DNA of 52,564 bases from Deltaproteobacteria bacterium (GCA_018644785.1 JABGPV010000005.1:1-52564), one strand, 5' to 3'. Shown: positions 16,668 to 25,513, counted from the stretch's first letter. Notes: generated by a model not told the origin, from the letters alone. Numbers and translations are program-made.

Positions 16668-17897
16668 ATGCCATCTGAAAAATCCACCCCCCTGATCAGA
16701 GCCATTTTCAGCCGTCGCATGCTGGTGGCTCTGGTCATGGGATTTGCCTGCGGGTTGCCGCTGCTGTTGACCATCACGGTGCTCCAGGCATGGATGAAGG
16801 ACGCGGGGGTGGATCTTACGGTCATCGGCATGATGGCCCTGGTGGGTCTTCCCTACACGGTGAAATTTCTGTGGGCCCCGCTCCTGGATCGCTATACCCT
16901 TCCCTTTCTGGGACGACGGCGGGGATGGCTCGTGATAGCCCAGCTGGCCCTCATGTTTTCCATCGGGGGACTGGGGCTGACAGATCCCGCCAACAACCCC
17001 TGGATGGTGGCCTTTGCCGCTTTTCTGGTCACCTTTTTCAGCGCATCACAGGATATTGTGGTGGACGCCTACCGCCGGGAAGACCTGCCGGATGAGGAGC
17101 TGGGACTGGGATCATCCCTCTATGTGAACGGCTATCGGGTGGGCATGCTGCTGGCTTCCGGAGGGGGATTGATCATGGCGGATCGTGTCTCCTTTGCCTT
17201 TGTTTATCTCATCATGGCCGCCTGTCTGCTGCCCGGGGTGCTCACCACACTGCTGACGCCGGAACCGCCGGCGCCCTTGGGCCAACCCACAACGCTTCGT
17301 GAAGCGGCCATCGATCCCCTGGTGGAATATTTCAGCCGGCCGGGGGCCCTCTGGGTACTGGCCTTTATCCTCTTTTATAAAATCGGCGACACCATGGCCA
17401 GCGCCATGACCATACCCTTTTATCTGGATATGGGGTTTTCAAAGACCGAGATCGGCACGGTGGTGAAACTCTTCGGGTTCTGGGCCACCATCGGCGGAAG
17501 CCTGGCGGGTGGGGTGGCCATGATTCGATTGGGAATCAAGCGGTCTCTATGGATTTTCGGCATTTTACAGGCGCTGTCCACCGCCGGTTTTGTTCTCCTT
17601 GCGCGGGTGGGCTACAGTGTCCCCCTCCTTTCAGGGGTCATCGGCTTTGAAAACTTGAGCAGCGGCATGGGCACCACCGCCTATGTTGCTTTTATGGCCA
17701 GCATCACCAACAAGAAATTCACCGCCACCCAGTATGCCCTGCTCAGCAGCCTCATGGGTATCCCCAGAGTCCTGGCCTCCGCCCCTACGGGTTTTCTGGC
17801 CAAGAACATGGGATGGGACTACTTTTTCATCGCCTGCACCCTCATCGCCATACCGGGGCTTCTGCTCCTTTTGAAGAAAACTCAGGATTTTCAGTAA
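16668..17897 (+). CDS. AmpG-like major facilitator superfamily transporter
   Basis: A 409-residue integral membrane protein with about 12 hydrophobic segments. The N-terminal half has 'VALVMGFACGLPLLLTITVL', 'GLPYTVKFLWAPLLDRYTLP' and 'GRRRGWL', which match the AmpG muropeptide permease family, and 'FFSASQDIVVDAYRREDLP' is also typical of it. AmpG proteins import cell-wall muropeptides or related substrates. Whether this one does so is uncertain, since it ends a redox operon and has no recycling genes nearby. A GTG at 16653 overlapping the hdrA stop is an alternative start; the ATG at 16668 is chosen by convention. No strong ribosome site is visible for either. Confidence 0.82.
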   Translation: MPSEKSTPLIRAIFSRRMLVALVMGFACGLPLLLTITVLQAWMKDAGVDLTVIGMMALVGLPYTVKFLWAPLLDRYTLPFLGRRRGWLVIAQLALMFSIGGLGLTDPANNPWMVAFAAFLVTFFSASQDIVVDAYRREDLPDEELGLGSSLYVNGYRVGMLLASGGGLIMADRVSFAFVYLIMAACLLPGVLTTLLTPEPPAPLGQPTTLREAAIDPLVEYFSRPGALWVLAFILFYKIGDTMASAMTIPFYLDMGFSKTEIGTVVKLFGFWATIGGSLAGGVAMIRLGIKRSLWIFGILQALSTAGFVLLARVGYSVPLLSGVIGFENLSSGMGTTAYVAFMASITNKKFTATQYALLSSLMGIPRVLASAPTGFLAKNMGWDYFFIACTLIAIPGLLLLLKKTQDFQ

Positions 17898-17997
17898 AAA
17901 ATTGATTTATCTTGGGTAGGGATCGCTGCTGCACAGAGTATCTGCATTGACTTTTCAATCGGCAGAATTTTGGTGTGTCGTTACGGGTAGACCTTAA

Positions 17998-18408
17998 TCA
18001 TTGAGACAACAATTTTTCCATTTGTTTGATGAATCCCGCACCCTGATCAAGAAACAACTTGACTTCTTCAGCCTGGAAGATACGCAAGGGCTGGTAATCA
18101 CCCTCATGTCGACTATCGAAAATCCTGTTGTAAAACTTACCCCAACCTGATTCCACGATCCCTGTCTTAATAAGATTCTTGTGGAGGGCAGCCTTAACAG
18201 CGGTATGCTTTTTGAAGATGTGGCCTTCCTTCAGCAACACCGCCGTCAACGCATAAAAACAAGCATAATACAGATTTCTCACGGCCGTTGTGTAGCGCGT
18301 GGAATCATATTCGCTCCGAGCCGCAGCTATTGATTCAAAGGCCTTTTCCATCCAATAGTCGATTAGTATGGATTTATGGCCGTCGATGTCGCTACCTTTT
18401 TTTGTCAT
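17998..18408 (-). CDS. HEPN-domain toxin of a HEPN/MNT pair
   Basis: A 136-residue helical protein. 'YWMEKAFESIAAARSEYDS' and 'TAVRNLYYACFYALTAVLL' form the two HEPN helices, and 'YNRIFDSRHEGDY' supplies an R-x5-H variant of the catalytic Rx4-6H motif. HEPN toxins act as RNases or are modified by their partner nucleotidyltransferase. The start overlaps the end of the upstream nucleotidyltransferase gene by 4 bp (ATGA), the standard layout. The gene is full length. Confidence 0.85.
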   Translation of the reverse strand: MTKKGSDIDGHKSILIDYWMEKAFESIAAARSEYDSTRYTTAVRNLYYACFYALTAVLLKEGHIFKKHTAVKAALHKNLIKTGIVESGWGKFYNRIFDSRHEGDYQPLRIFQAEEVKLFLDQGAGFIKQMEKLLSQ

Positions 18409-18752
18409 TGCATCGCCACGCCTTCCCTGCTAATTTCTTTGTGAAGGGGCAGAATAGTGCATACTCCTTCATTCCAGTCTGCAAGCGTGTTAACGACGAT
18501 GCCGATCACAACATCATGCTTCATCTCAATCTCAAAAAGGGCATCGACAATCGCATGGCGATCTTTCCAATGAAGTGGCGTCGTCGTCAAAAGAAGCAAG
18601 TCAATATCCGATTCGGGATCACTATCCCCACGGGCTTTTGAACCGAACAAGATCACCTCCTTGACTTGAAATTTATCTTTGAGCAAGCTGGTTGCCTCTC
18701 TAATGGCCTCTTTCTCGTTGTTTAGAAGTCTCAAATGATCAAAATTTCTCAT
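18405..18752 (-). CDS. MNT-type nucleotidyltransferase antitoxin
   Basis: A 115-residue minimal nucleotidyltransferase. The signature 'LFGSKARGDSDPESDIDLLL' holds the GSxARG and the DxD metal-binding residues; a third acidic residue lies in 'KHDVVIGIVV'. MNT proteins neutralise HEPN toxins, in characterised cases by adding AMP. The start at 18752 (MRNFDHLRLL) follows AGGAGA at 9-nt spacing and replaces the longer frame to 18875. It is the first gene of the pair with the HEPN gene. Confidence 0.85.
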   Translation of the reverse strand: MRNFDHLRLLNNEKEAIREATSLLKDKFQVKEVILFGSKARGDSDPESDIDLLLLTTTPLHWKDRHAIVDALFEIEMKHDVVIGIVVNTLADWNEGVCTILPLHKEISREGVAMQ

Positions 18753-18791
18753 TAATTTTATCTCCTGGTTCTTTATATTATCTGATCTTAG

Positions 18792-18805
18792 AACACGAAA
18801 GTGTT
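18792..18805. promoter_or_regulatory. short dyad upstream of the HEPN/MNT pair
   Basis: AACAC-GAAA-GTGTT is a perfect 5-bp inverted repeat about 40 bp upstream of the antitoxin start. It could be an operator, as self-repression is common in such modules. No other support. Confidence 0.25.
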
Positions 18806-18871
18806 GGCCCCGCTTTCGAGGAAAAGAAAAATTATTGAATTCAAGGAAGTTCAACAGCCCGCCGCGTACGT

Positions 18872-19066
18872 TCAAATTATAGTGGAAAATTGGTTCATAA
18901 GTCCATCATTCAATTTGAGGTTGGATTTGAGTAAGCGTCGTCCCTCGTCAGTCAAATAATAACTGTGAGATCCCAAACGCGCAGATCTCAGTTCAAAATC
19001 GGTAATCGTGTAAACAAGCAGCCAATCCCGTTCAATGTGGCACTCCCGAAAATCAGGCCGTTTTCT
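18872..19066 (-). pseudogene. remnant of a YafQ/RelE-type toxin gene
   Basis: On the minus strand a frame without a start codon runs from a stop at 19069 to a stop at 18872. It reads RPDFRECHIERDWLLVYTI, then LRSARLGSHSYYLTDEGRR. The part up to 'GSHS' matches the C-terminal core of YafQ/RelE toxins ('REcHI.PDWLLiY', '..R.GSHS'). The N-terminal half and any antitoxin gene are missing, and the last ~25 residues do not fit the family. This looks like a decayed or replaced toxin-antitoxin module directly upstream of the HEPN/MNT pair. Confidence 0.55.
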
Positions 19067-19212
19067 TTACAAGCCCCAGCTTTATCTTTGGATTAAAAGA
19101 AAAAAATGATACAGTCATTCCAATCTGAAATCAGTTTCGGGTATGCGAAATAAATATTGCGCCTGTCATGTGACGAAAAGGGCCCGGGCGGTGTAACAGG
19201 AAGAAACAGAAG

Positions 19213-19776
19213 ATGCATCCAACCGACGCGGTATTGATAGAAAAATGCATGAACGGACGGAAGGATGCGTATGCTGAGATCGTAAAGAGGTATCAACACC
19301 GGGTCTATTTTATGTCGCTGGCCCGGATGAGGGATCGATACGAGGCGGAAGACCTTGCGCAGGATACCTTTATTCAGGCCTATTGCAAGCTGGCCAGTTA
19401 TGACCCAAAGCGCAGTTTCAGGAACTGGCTTTTCACCATCTGCGCCAACCTGGGCAAAAACCGGCTGCGCAGCCGTGCCAGGCGGCGCGAGGTGCACAAC
19501 CCCAATCCTGAAATGAAGCCTGCCCTCCCACGGAACCCGGAGCATTGCCGAATGGACCTCATGACCGCCCTTCATAAAATACCGGAAAAGCTTCGTGTTC
19601 CGCTGGTTTTAAAGCATGTGGAAGGGTTTTCCTATACGGAAATTTCCGGCATCATGAAGATCGGGACCAGTGCCGCCAAAATGCGTGTCAAAAGGGGACG
19701 GGATCAACTGGCGAAACACTTGTCGGAGCACGAAATAGATTCCGCCAGAGATAAACCACAAAGTGGGAAAATTTGA
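19213..19776 (+). CDS. ECF-type RNA polymerase sigma factor
   Basis: A 187-residue group IV sigma factor. Region 2 spans residues ~20-85, with 'YAEIVKRYQHRVYFMSLARM' and 'EAEDLAQDTFIQAYCKLASY', and region 4 spans ~115-170, with 'KLRVPLVLKHVEGFSYTEIS' and an HTH 'IMKIGTSAAKMRVKRGRDQL'. Regions 1 and 3 are absent, as expected for ECF factors. The downstream gene starts 3 bp later and encodes a single-pass membrane protein, probably the anti-sigma factor. The pair may control the two lipoprotein genes that follow, which is inferred from position. Confidence 0.9.
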   Translation: MHPTDAVLIEKCMNGRKDAYAEIVKRYQHRVYFMSLARMRDRYEAEDLAQDTFIQAYCKLASYDPKRSFRNWLFTICANLGKNRLRSRARRREVHNPNPEMKPALPRNPEHCRMDLMTALHKIPEKLRVPLVLKHVEGFSYTEISGIMKIGTSAAKMRVKRGRDQLAKHLSEHEIDSARDKPQSGKI

Positions 19777-19779
19777 AGC

Positions 19780-20874
19780 ATGAGACAACGCCACTTGGAA
19801 AACCGGGACAAGTTGAAGCGCCTGGAAAATCATCAGGAAAAGGCGCCAGATGATTTTGTGGCCCGGGTTATGGCAGCGCTTCCTGAGAAACCATGCCTCA
19901 CATGGAGAGACAGGCTGAAGTCATTCTGGCCCAAACGGCGTTTCTGGCCCATACCGGCGCTGGCGGGCGCCCTGGCCATGTTTCTTCTCGTGACCGGTCT
20001 CACCTTTTTTCGATCTCCTGAGAAACCCGTGCTGATTCCGGTGGTTCTGGATCTCTATGCACCTTCGGCAAATCAGGTACAACTGGTGGGGACGTTTTCA
20101 AACTGGATGCCCGGAGTTTTTCGCTTGAAAGGCCCTGATGCCCTTGGATACTGGGTCATTGACATCAAACTGCCACCGGGAAGATATGAATACACTTTCC
20201 TGGTCAATGGATCACGACTGGTTCCGGACGATGACGGAGAGGCCCTCCGCGCTGATGGTTTTGGCCACGAGAACAGCGTACTTTTGCTCAATGATGGCCC
20301 ACGGGAATTTGATCAACCGCGTCCCTTCACTCTGAGCGAATACGCAACCATGTCCCATTCCCTGCCCGAACAGGCCCGCTCAATTATGGACCCATTATTT
20401 CAAAATGATCCTTCAAACATTGTCTCAAAACATGTTTTCCTCAAACTCCAGGAAGGTATTTTAGAAAAAGTGGGACCGGATACCCTCAAATCCGCTGTCC
20501 ATAACAGGCACGCAGCTTTTAAAAAAGCGAGGACTTTATTAGCCGAAACAGATTATAGAGCGTCAATTCAAACAAATCCAACGCTGCTCAATGCCACAGC
20601 CTTTGCCCTGGAAAGCGGCTTCGATCCGTCTTCCATTAAAGACGTCCTGACTGCGGGGAAGGGGAAAACATCCGGGCAGATCGCCGCTGTCATTGAACTT
20701 GGCGAAACCCTTGATTACGTTGGTATGGCGCCTGAAACGCTGTTACTGATTATGAAAGACTGTCTCTTAAAAAATCTGGCCCCCCGGCAAATAGAAAGAG
20801 TCATGGAACATGTGACGGAAAAACTCCGGAAAGGTGACGACCACAAGGCCATTCATGACGAACTTTGGGTATAA
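19780..20874 (+). CDS. membrane anti-sigma-like protein with CBM48/AMPK-type domain
   Basis: A 364-residue protein with a short cytoplasmic part (residues 1-60, expected anti-sigma region, including DDFVARVMAALP), one membrane segment (WPIPALAGALAMFLLVTGL, ~66-84) and an extracytoplasmic part. That part begins with a glycogen-binding-like early-set domain: 'VVLDLYAPSANQVQLVGTF', 'NWMPGVFRLKG', 'LPPGRYEYTFLVNGSRLVPD'. The remaining ~180 residues are helical with no recognised domain. Location 3 bp after the ECF sigma gene suggests it holds the sigma factor until a carbohydrate or envelope signal is sensed. The anti-sigma domain itself is inferred, not clearly recognised; the CBM48-like domain is clear. 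Confidence 0.78.
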   Translation: MRQRHLENRDKLKRLENHQEKAPDDFVARVMAALPEKPCLTWRDRLKSFWPKRRFWPIPALAGALAMFLLVTGLTFFRSPEKPVLIPVVLDLYAPSANQVQLVGTFSNWMPGVFRLKGPDALGYWVIDIKLPPGRYEYTFLVNGSRLVPDDDGEALRADGFGHENSVLLLNDGPREFDQPRPFTLSEYATMSHSLPEQARSIMDPLFQNDPSNIVSKHVFLKLQEGILEKVGPDTLKSAVHNRHAAFKKARTLLAETDYRASIQTNPTLLNATAFALESGFDPSSIKDVLTAGKGKTSGQIAAVIELGETLDYVGMAPETLLLIMKDCLLKNLAPRQIERVMEHVTEKLRKGDDHKAIHDELWV

Positions 20875-20901
20875 GCGATTTGAGCATGAAAGGAGAAAAA
20901 T

Positions 20902-22923
20902 ATGAGAAAATTGTCTACGGTTCTGGGCGGGTTTGTATTGTCAGCTTTTCTTTTAATCATTCCTTTGGGATGCAGCGACAGCGATAACGGCAGTTCGCCT
21001 GTCTCACCCAATATACCAACCAATCGCGTGTATGTGATGGCCATGGACAGCGGGACCCTTTCGCCCGTTGTTGAGAGTGCTGGAGAAAAAACCGTTGATA
21101 CCGCAGATCAAAGCTGGGAATACACCCTAACCTTGGAGGACGTGTCGAATAATGTACTTTGGTATACAGTGAGGCCGGATCACGAATCGGGCATAGAAAC
21201 CGTACAAGACTATATTGATTTGTGGCCCAAAATTTATGGCGAGGTCTCTCCAAATGGCGTTTTGGACGGATACCTGAAGGAAGAAGCAATAAATGACGGC
21301 CTGTATTTAGAATTTAAAAGCCCGGTCTATGACTCAGAAACGGATCGTCTCACTTTTCAGGTGGCGTTGCTGGGTTCTACAATGGACGTTAAACACCCCG
21401 ATACCCCATTGGATATTGGGTACATCAAGATAACCGTATTTGATAACAGCCCTGAGGGTGAAACAAATACCTGGTCGTTTGCTCAGATTGCGCCGGACGC
21501 TTTCTTTGAGCCAACAGAGACGGACGGCGTGTACAAGCTGTATTTGAACAATGTTTATCCGGAATTGTACCAGATACAAAATGCACCGGGTTCCGGTGTT
21601 GAAATAAATACGGCCGTATCCATGACGGAGAATTGGAATTTCTATTTCAGCAAAGCTCCTCCCAATGCCTCTCTGAGTGCTTATACCGAAGCGGGTGAAT
21701 TGCAGCTGCTCGCATTGGAGCTTAATAACCCAACTTATCAAAACAACATTTTTTCCTATGACGCAACGATATTAACGGGGGATCTCACAGAGGCCGTTTC
21801 CCTGTTAAATGCAACTTTGTTGATCGACTCTCCTGATAATTATACGAGGGTTATATTGACTAACAATCAAGATAATGACGTAACGGTTAACCTTGGCTTT
21901 ATTGCGACTTCATGTTATTTGCCTTCTGATTTTTCTGATTTCTGCAAAGTCGAAGGAACCAACCCCTATATCTGTTCTTTCACGCTGCAAGATAAGAGCA
22001 ATACCCCAAAAAATAAACAAGAATTTGTATTTAAGAAGACGGATTGTCATGCCAACATATCCTATGCCATCGGCGGCGATTTGCCATGGACCGGTTGCGC
22101 GACGACTCAGGCAGAATTTACTATTTACGCCCAATCTGATGGCCGTGATACCATTGACATCAGCCTGGTTAATGGTTTCAGCGTACCCGTCAGCATTGTA
22201 TCAAGTGAAGGAACAACTTTTGGACCTGTCACCTCGGATCAAGGCTACCTGGATTCCGATGGTGTTTATCCATTTGGGTGTTCTGCATGCACCGGACGGG
22301 TACCGGCTGACTGCAACCAGGGAGGAGCCTGTGCCACATCAGCAGATTGTCAGGTAACAAAAGATGCCGGATCCACTTACACCGTCAATATCCTGGAACC
22401 ACAGGAGGAGGAAGTTGAGGATACCGTAACGATGCAGGTGGACAATCAAGTGCAATTGCTGGCGGGTTGCCAAGGCCCGTCCCTGACTTTCTTTGAAGGT
22501 AGTACGCCCAAAGACGCTCCCTATAACCAGGTGATGCCCATAACGGTTTCGAATTTGTTTGGCGAAAACAAGATTGGATTTCAGGTAAACGGGTGGTATT
22601 GGCGGTGCGGGGGGGCGAGCGACTGCCCCAACCCCAATGGCTGTCAGAACCCGGACAATGCCGGTCAAGTGGGAATCATCGTAACACCGGACTCAAATGG
22701 AGGGTGTATATCCGCCACACTGGATACGAGTTGGACCCTTGGCCTCTGTGATAGTTCAGTACCCAGTGCGAGAAACGTGGTGACGGTCACACTCGAAGAC
22801 CAAAGCACCTGCAAGGTGAAAATCGAGGCTACGGATCTTGACACGCTGGCCCCGTCTGACAATTGCTGCAACTGCAACACTTGTCAGAATCCGCCGCAGG
22901 GGCAGACAACGCACTGTATGTAA
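20902..22923 (+). CDS. secreted lipoprotein with a paralogous N-terminal domain and a thaumatin-like region
   Basis: A 673-residue lipoprotein: hydrophobic signal, then a lipobox-like IPLGC with Cys at residue 24. Residues ~65-310 match the N-terminal part of the convergent lipoprotein at 23024-25513; shared blocks include 'PVYDSETDRLTFQV', 'NNVYPELYQIQNAPGSGVEI', 'PPNASLSAYTEAGELQLLAL' and 'NATLLIDS'. The C-terminal ~300 residues are Cys-rich and contain 'TQAEFTIYAQSDGRDTIDIS' followed by 'LVNGFSVPVSI', close to the core of thaumatin-like proteins ('AEFT...DfyDiSLVdGfN.P'), plus many paired Cys (GCSACTG, CNQGGACATSADC). Thaumatin-like proteins in plants and fungi bind or cut glucans. It starts 27 bp after the anti-sigma-like gene. 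Function is inferred. Confidence 0.75.
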   Translation: MRKLSTVLGGFVLSAFLLIIPLGCSDSDNGSSPVSPNIPTNRVYVMAMDSGTLSPVVESAGEKTVDTADQSWEYTLTLEDVSNNVLWYTVRPDHESGIETVQDYIDLWPKIYGEVSPNGVLDGYLKEEAINDGLYLEFKSPVYDSETDRLTFQVALLGSTMDVKHPDTPLDIGYIKITVFDNSPEGETNTWSFAQIAPDAFFEPTETDGVYKLYLNNVYPELYQIQNAPGSGVEINTAVSMTENWNFYFSKAPPNASLSAYTEAGELQLLALELNNPTYQNNIFSYDATILTGDLTEAVSLLNATLLIDSPDNYTRVILTNNQDNDVTVNLGFIATSCYLPSDFSDFCKVEGTNPYICSFTLQDKSNTPKNKQEFVFKKTDCHANISYAIGGDLPWTGCATTQAEFTIYAQSDGRDTIDISLVNGFSVPVSIVSSEGTTFGPVTSDQGYLDSDGVYPFGCSACTGRVPADCNQGGACATSADCQVTKDAGSTYTVNILEPQEEEVEDTVTMQVDNQVQLLAGCQGPSLTFFEGSTPKDAPYNQVMPITVSNLFGENKIGFQVNGWYWRCGGASDCPNPNGCQNPDNAGQVGIIVTPDSNGGCISATLDTSWTLGLCDSSVPSARNVVTVTLEDQSTCKVKIEATDLDTLAPSDNCCNCNTCQNPPQGQTTHCM

Positions 22924-23023
22924 AGAGCCGTAAATATGATCTTTATGCTTTATCCCAGTCGATGCACCAGAACATAAATCAGCGGACAATTATGTTATGA
23001 TCAAACGCTATTCGCTGCGAGCT

Positions 23024-25513
23024 TCAGCGTGACGTCAATATCACCATGGCCGCATTCAGCGTTGCAAGCCGTGTGATCTGGCAACTCATTTTGCAGGCCA
23101 GTTTGCCGGCCTTAACGTCAGGGGAATCTGAACTTTCGATGCCCTTACAGGAACAGGAATATTTTTCGTATGCAACGGCATCGGCATTCGCTTTCAGGAA
23201 AGCCAGATATTCATTGCTGCGGATATGGTCTCTCAAATCCTTGTTGTTTTGGTAAGCATAAACCAGGTAGCGCATAAAGACTCCCGGACCGGCGATGTAA
23301 TTTGTCGTGGAATCCACAGCGATTTTCGGGGGCTCCGATGGGCATGGGGGTTCTTTTTTTAAGTTATCACAAGAACATACCTCTTCGTATTCCCGGTCAC
23401 CAGGCCCAGGATAATCCGGGTCGCCGAAACCAAAGCCGCCGGGAGAAGTAAAGGTGGGGTTTTCACCATCATCGGGACCCCAGCCGTCAAACAAGGTCCA
23501 GGGCCGGAGAACTTCCGGGGCCAGCTTATCATGTTTGCTGCCGCTCATGCCTTGGGTCATATGATCCTTAACACCGTCAAGGATTCCTTTGGCTTTTTCG
23601 AGAAGCCATTGGTTATCTTCGGTCAATTTGCTGTTAAGGATGTCAACCAGACCGCCCAGAACAATCCCCTGGTCCCCCGCCCAAGACAAATTCTGTTCGT
23701 ACCATTTTACGCCGGTGAAGCAGGATGGGGATTGTTCCGTGTCCTTTATATAGGTGCTCACCCTTTCTCTTAGAAGGCCTGTTTCCGAGTTCAGAAGCGA
23801 GGGCTTTATTTTGTTCAGGGGAGTGGGCTTTTCTTTACTTACGGGGCACTGGGATACCTCTTGGTCTTCAAGATCCATCCAGTTTTTGAGCCATCCGTAA
23901 ATGGCCAGGGTCCGGTCCCTGCGCGTTTTCTGTTTCTCCGAACTCTGCTGGTAGTATCTTGTGTTGAGGACCAGGTAGAGTCCGTTCGTCACGGTATTCT
24001 GTAGCGGCGTGAGTATTGAACAATCATCTCCCGGTGTCCCCACGGGGACGGGGAGAGGCAATATGGGTGGTTCCTGATGGTGATTGGGATTGCAATCCCA
24101 ATACGGCCCAGTGTTCAACGCTGCAAACGCGGAGTTCCAGACACCTCCCTCGAATCGCGGTGCATACCTTGACCAGCCTACATCATGGAAGCATTTAGCT
24201 GTCTGTGCCTGTTTCCATACCTCGGTCGCATAGTCCATATACTCTTCCAGGCACCGGCCCGCATTTTTCATATATTCCGTTTCCGGCGTTTCCCCCAGTA
24301 TCGTGTGATTCCTGGCGGCGTTCAGAAATGCGATTCCCCACCAGCCGAAATCATCCCACCAATTTCCCTCCTTCAATCTGGCAATGTAGAGTTTCGAAAT
24401 ATAACCACCCAAATCAGAGCCTTCTTTTTTGTTCTGTGTGATGGACACATAATCGATCAGTGTATCCAGTGCGTTTCCCTGATACCACATGAGAACATTG
24501 TTATATTTCTGATCTCCCTGGTAAATCCACGCATCAAAAAGCTTTTTGTATTCCCGTTCAGCGGCCTTGCGGTAATCGACAGGGCCGGTGGAATCAATCA
24601 GCAGCGTTGCCGTGTTCATGACTCCCGGGCTGTCTGTATCACCGGACAGCACCGTCGCTTCATAAGTAAACGTATTGTCTTCTGGATCATAGGAAGGGTT
24701 TTCAATGGTCAGCAGAATAAGATTCAGTTTGCCCGTATCCGTGTAAGCGCTCAGGGATGCATTGGGCGGTATACCCTGAAAAATATCATCCCAATAGGTT
24801 TCCATGGAGAGGGTCGACATGATTTCGGAGCCATATCCGGGCGCATGCTGAAGGTGATACAACTCACGATAAATATGATTCATCTTCAGCAGATATTTGC
24901 CTTCCTCGTCTGACGGAACAAAGCTCACCGAAGGCGATACCTGGGCCCACGACCAGCAGGTTTGCCCTGGATTGATACAGTTCGGCAGAAGGGTCAGTTT
25001 GACATGGTCAAAGGAGAGTGGGTTTGCCGGTTTTTCATCCATGGTCCAGTTATGCAGGGTAACGGAAGCAAATGTAAGCCGGTCGTTTTCAGGATCGTAC
25101 ACCGGGTTCCCGATAGTTAAATACATGCCGTCTTCAAGGCTTTGCCCGCTTACCCGGCAATCCAGGAGAGCGTTTGGATGGATGGCCCCGAAGCGGACCG
25201 GCCACACACGGTTGATAAACCCGGCGGTTGTTTCCCGTCCAATGTCGCGGGCTGGCCTATTGGCAAACCAGGTGACGGATTCCGATAGATTTTCCATCAT
25301 CAGCGTGTAACCACTTGTCACCTCCGATGATGATGAGGATGACGTCTGTGACGCCTCGGCCGGTATCAACGAGCCACTACCCGAAAGGATTATGAAATAT
25401 TCCTCCTTTTCCAATGGTTTGGAACCACTGTTGTTATCACTGCATGCGGCTATCATTGTTGCAATCACTGCAAACACCAGGGCAGAAAAAACAGGTTTTT
25501 TTATTTTGGTCAT
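23024..25513 (-). CDS. secreted lipoprotein with paralogous N-terminal domain and GH76-like alpha-barrel
   Basis: An 829-residue lipoprotein: signal peptide, lipobox IAAC with Cys at residue 24, then a Ser-rich linker. Residues ~60-310 are related to the plus-strand lipoprotein facing it. The C-terminal ~480 residues resemble GH76 alpha-1,6-mannanase-type (alpha/alpha)6 barrels: 'NVLMWYQGNALDTLIDYV', 'NWWDDFGWWGIAFLNAARN' with the DD pair that is catalytic in GH76, 'FEGGVWNSAFAALNTGPYW', 'LAIYGWLKNWMDL' and 'SWAGDQGIVLGGLVDILN'. The start at 25513 replaces a longer frame to 25549 because it begins the signal peptide. Endo-mannanase-like activity on surface or foreign polysaccharide is inferred. 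A promoter lies 36 bp upstream. Confidence 0.75.
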   Translation of the reverse strand: MTKIKKPVFSALVFAVIATMIAACSDNNSGSKPLEKEEYFIILSGSGSLIPAEASQTSSSSSSEVTSGYTLMMENLSESVTWFANRPARDIGRETTAGFINRVWPVRFGAIHPNALLDCRVSGQSLEDGMYLTIGNPVYDPENDRLTFASVTLHNWTMDEKPANPLSFDHVKLTLLPNCINPGQTCWSWAQVSPSVSFVPSDEEGKYLLKMNHIYRELYHLQHAPGYGSEIMSTLSMETYWDDIFQGIPPNASLSAYTDTGKLNLILLTIENPSYDPEDNTFTYEATVLSGDTDSPGVMNTATLLIDSTGPVDYRKAAEREYKKLFDAWIYQGDQKYNNVLMWYQGNALDTLIDYVSITQNKKEGSDLGGYISKLYIARLKEGNWWDDFGWWGIAFLNAARNHTILGETPETEYMKNAGRCLEEYMDYATEVWKQAQTAKCFHDVGWSRYAPRFEGGVWNSAFAALNTGPYWDCNPNHHQEPPILPLPVPVGTPGDDCSILTPLQNTVTNGLYLVLNTRYYQQSSEKQKTRRDRTLAIYGWLKNWMDLEDQEVSQCPVSKEKPTPLNKIKPSLLNSETGLLRERVSTYIKDTEQSPSCFTGVKWYEQNLSWAGDQGIVLGGLVDILNSKLTEDNQWLLEKAKGILDGVKDHMTQGMSGSKHDKLAPEVLRPWTLFDGWGPDDGENPTFTSPGGFGFGDPDYPGPGDREYEEVCSCDNLKKEPPCPSEPPKIAVDSTTNYIAGPGVFMRYLVYAYQNNKDLRDHIRSNEYLAFLKANADAVAYEKYSCSCKGIESSDSPDVKAGKLACKMSCQITRLATLNAAMVILTSR

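Noticed and set aside
15070..16674. A 534-codon open frame on the minus strand opposite hdrA
   Set aside because: It is the shadow of the high-GC hdrA gene; its protein is His/Gly/Phe-rich without any family motif, while the plus strand has clear HdrA and MvhD motifs.
24185..24913. A 242-codon plus-strand frame inside the GH76-like lipoprotein gene
   Set aside because: Antisense shadow without signal, motif or ribosome site.
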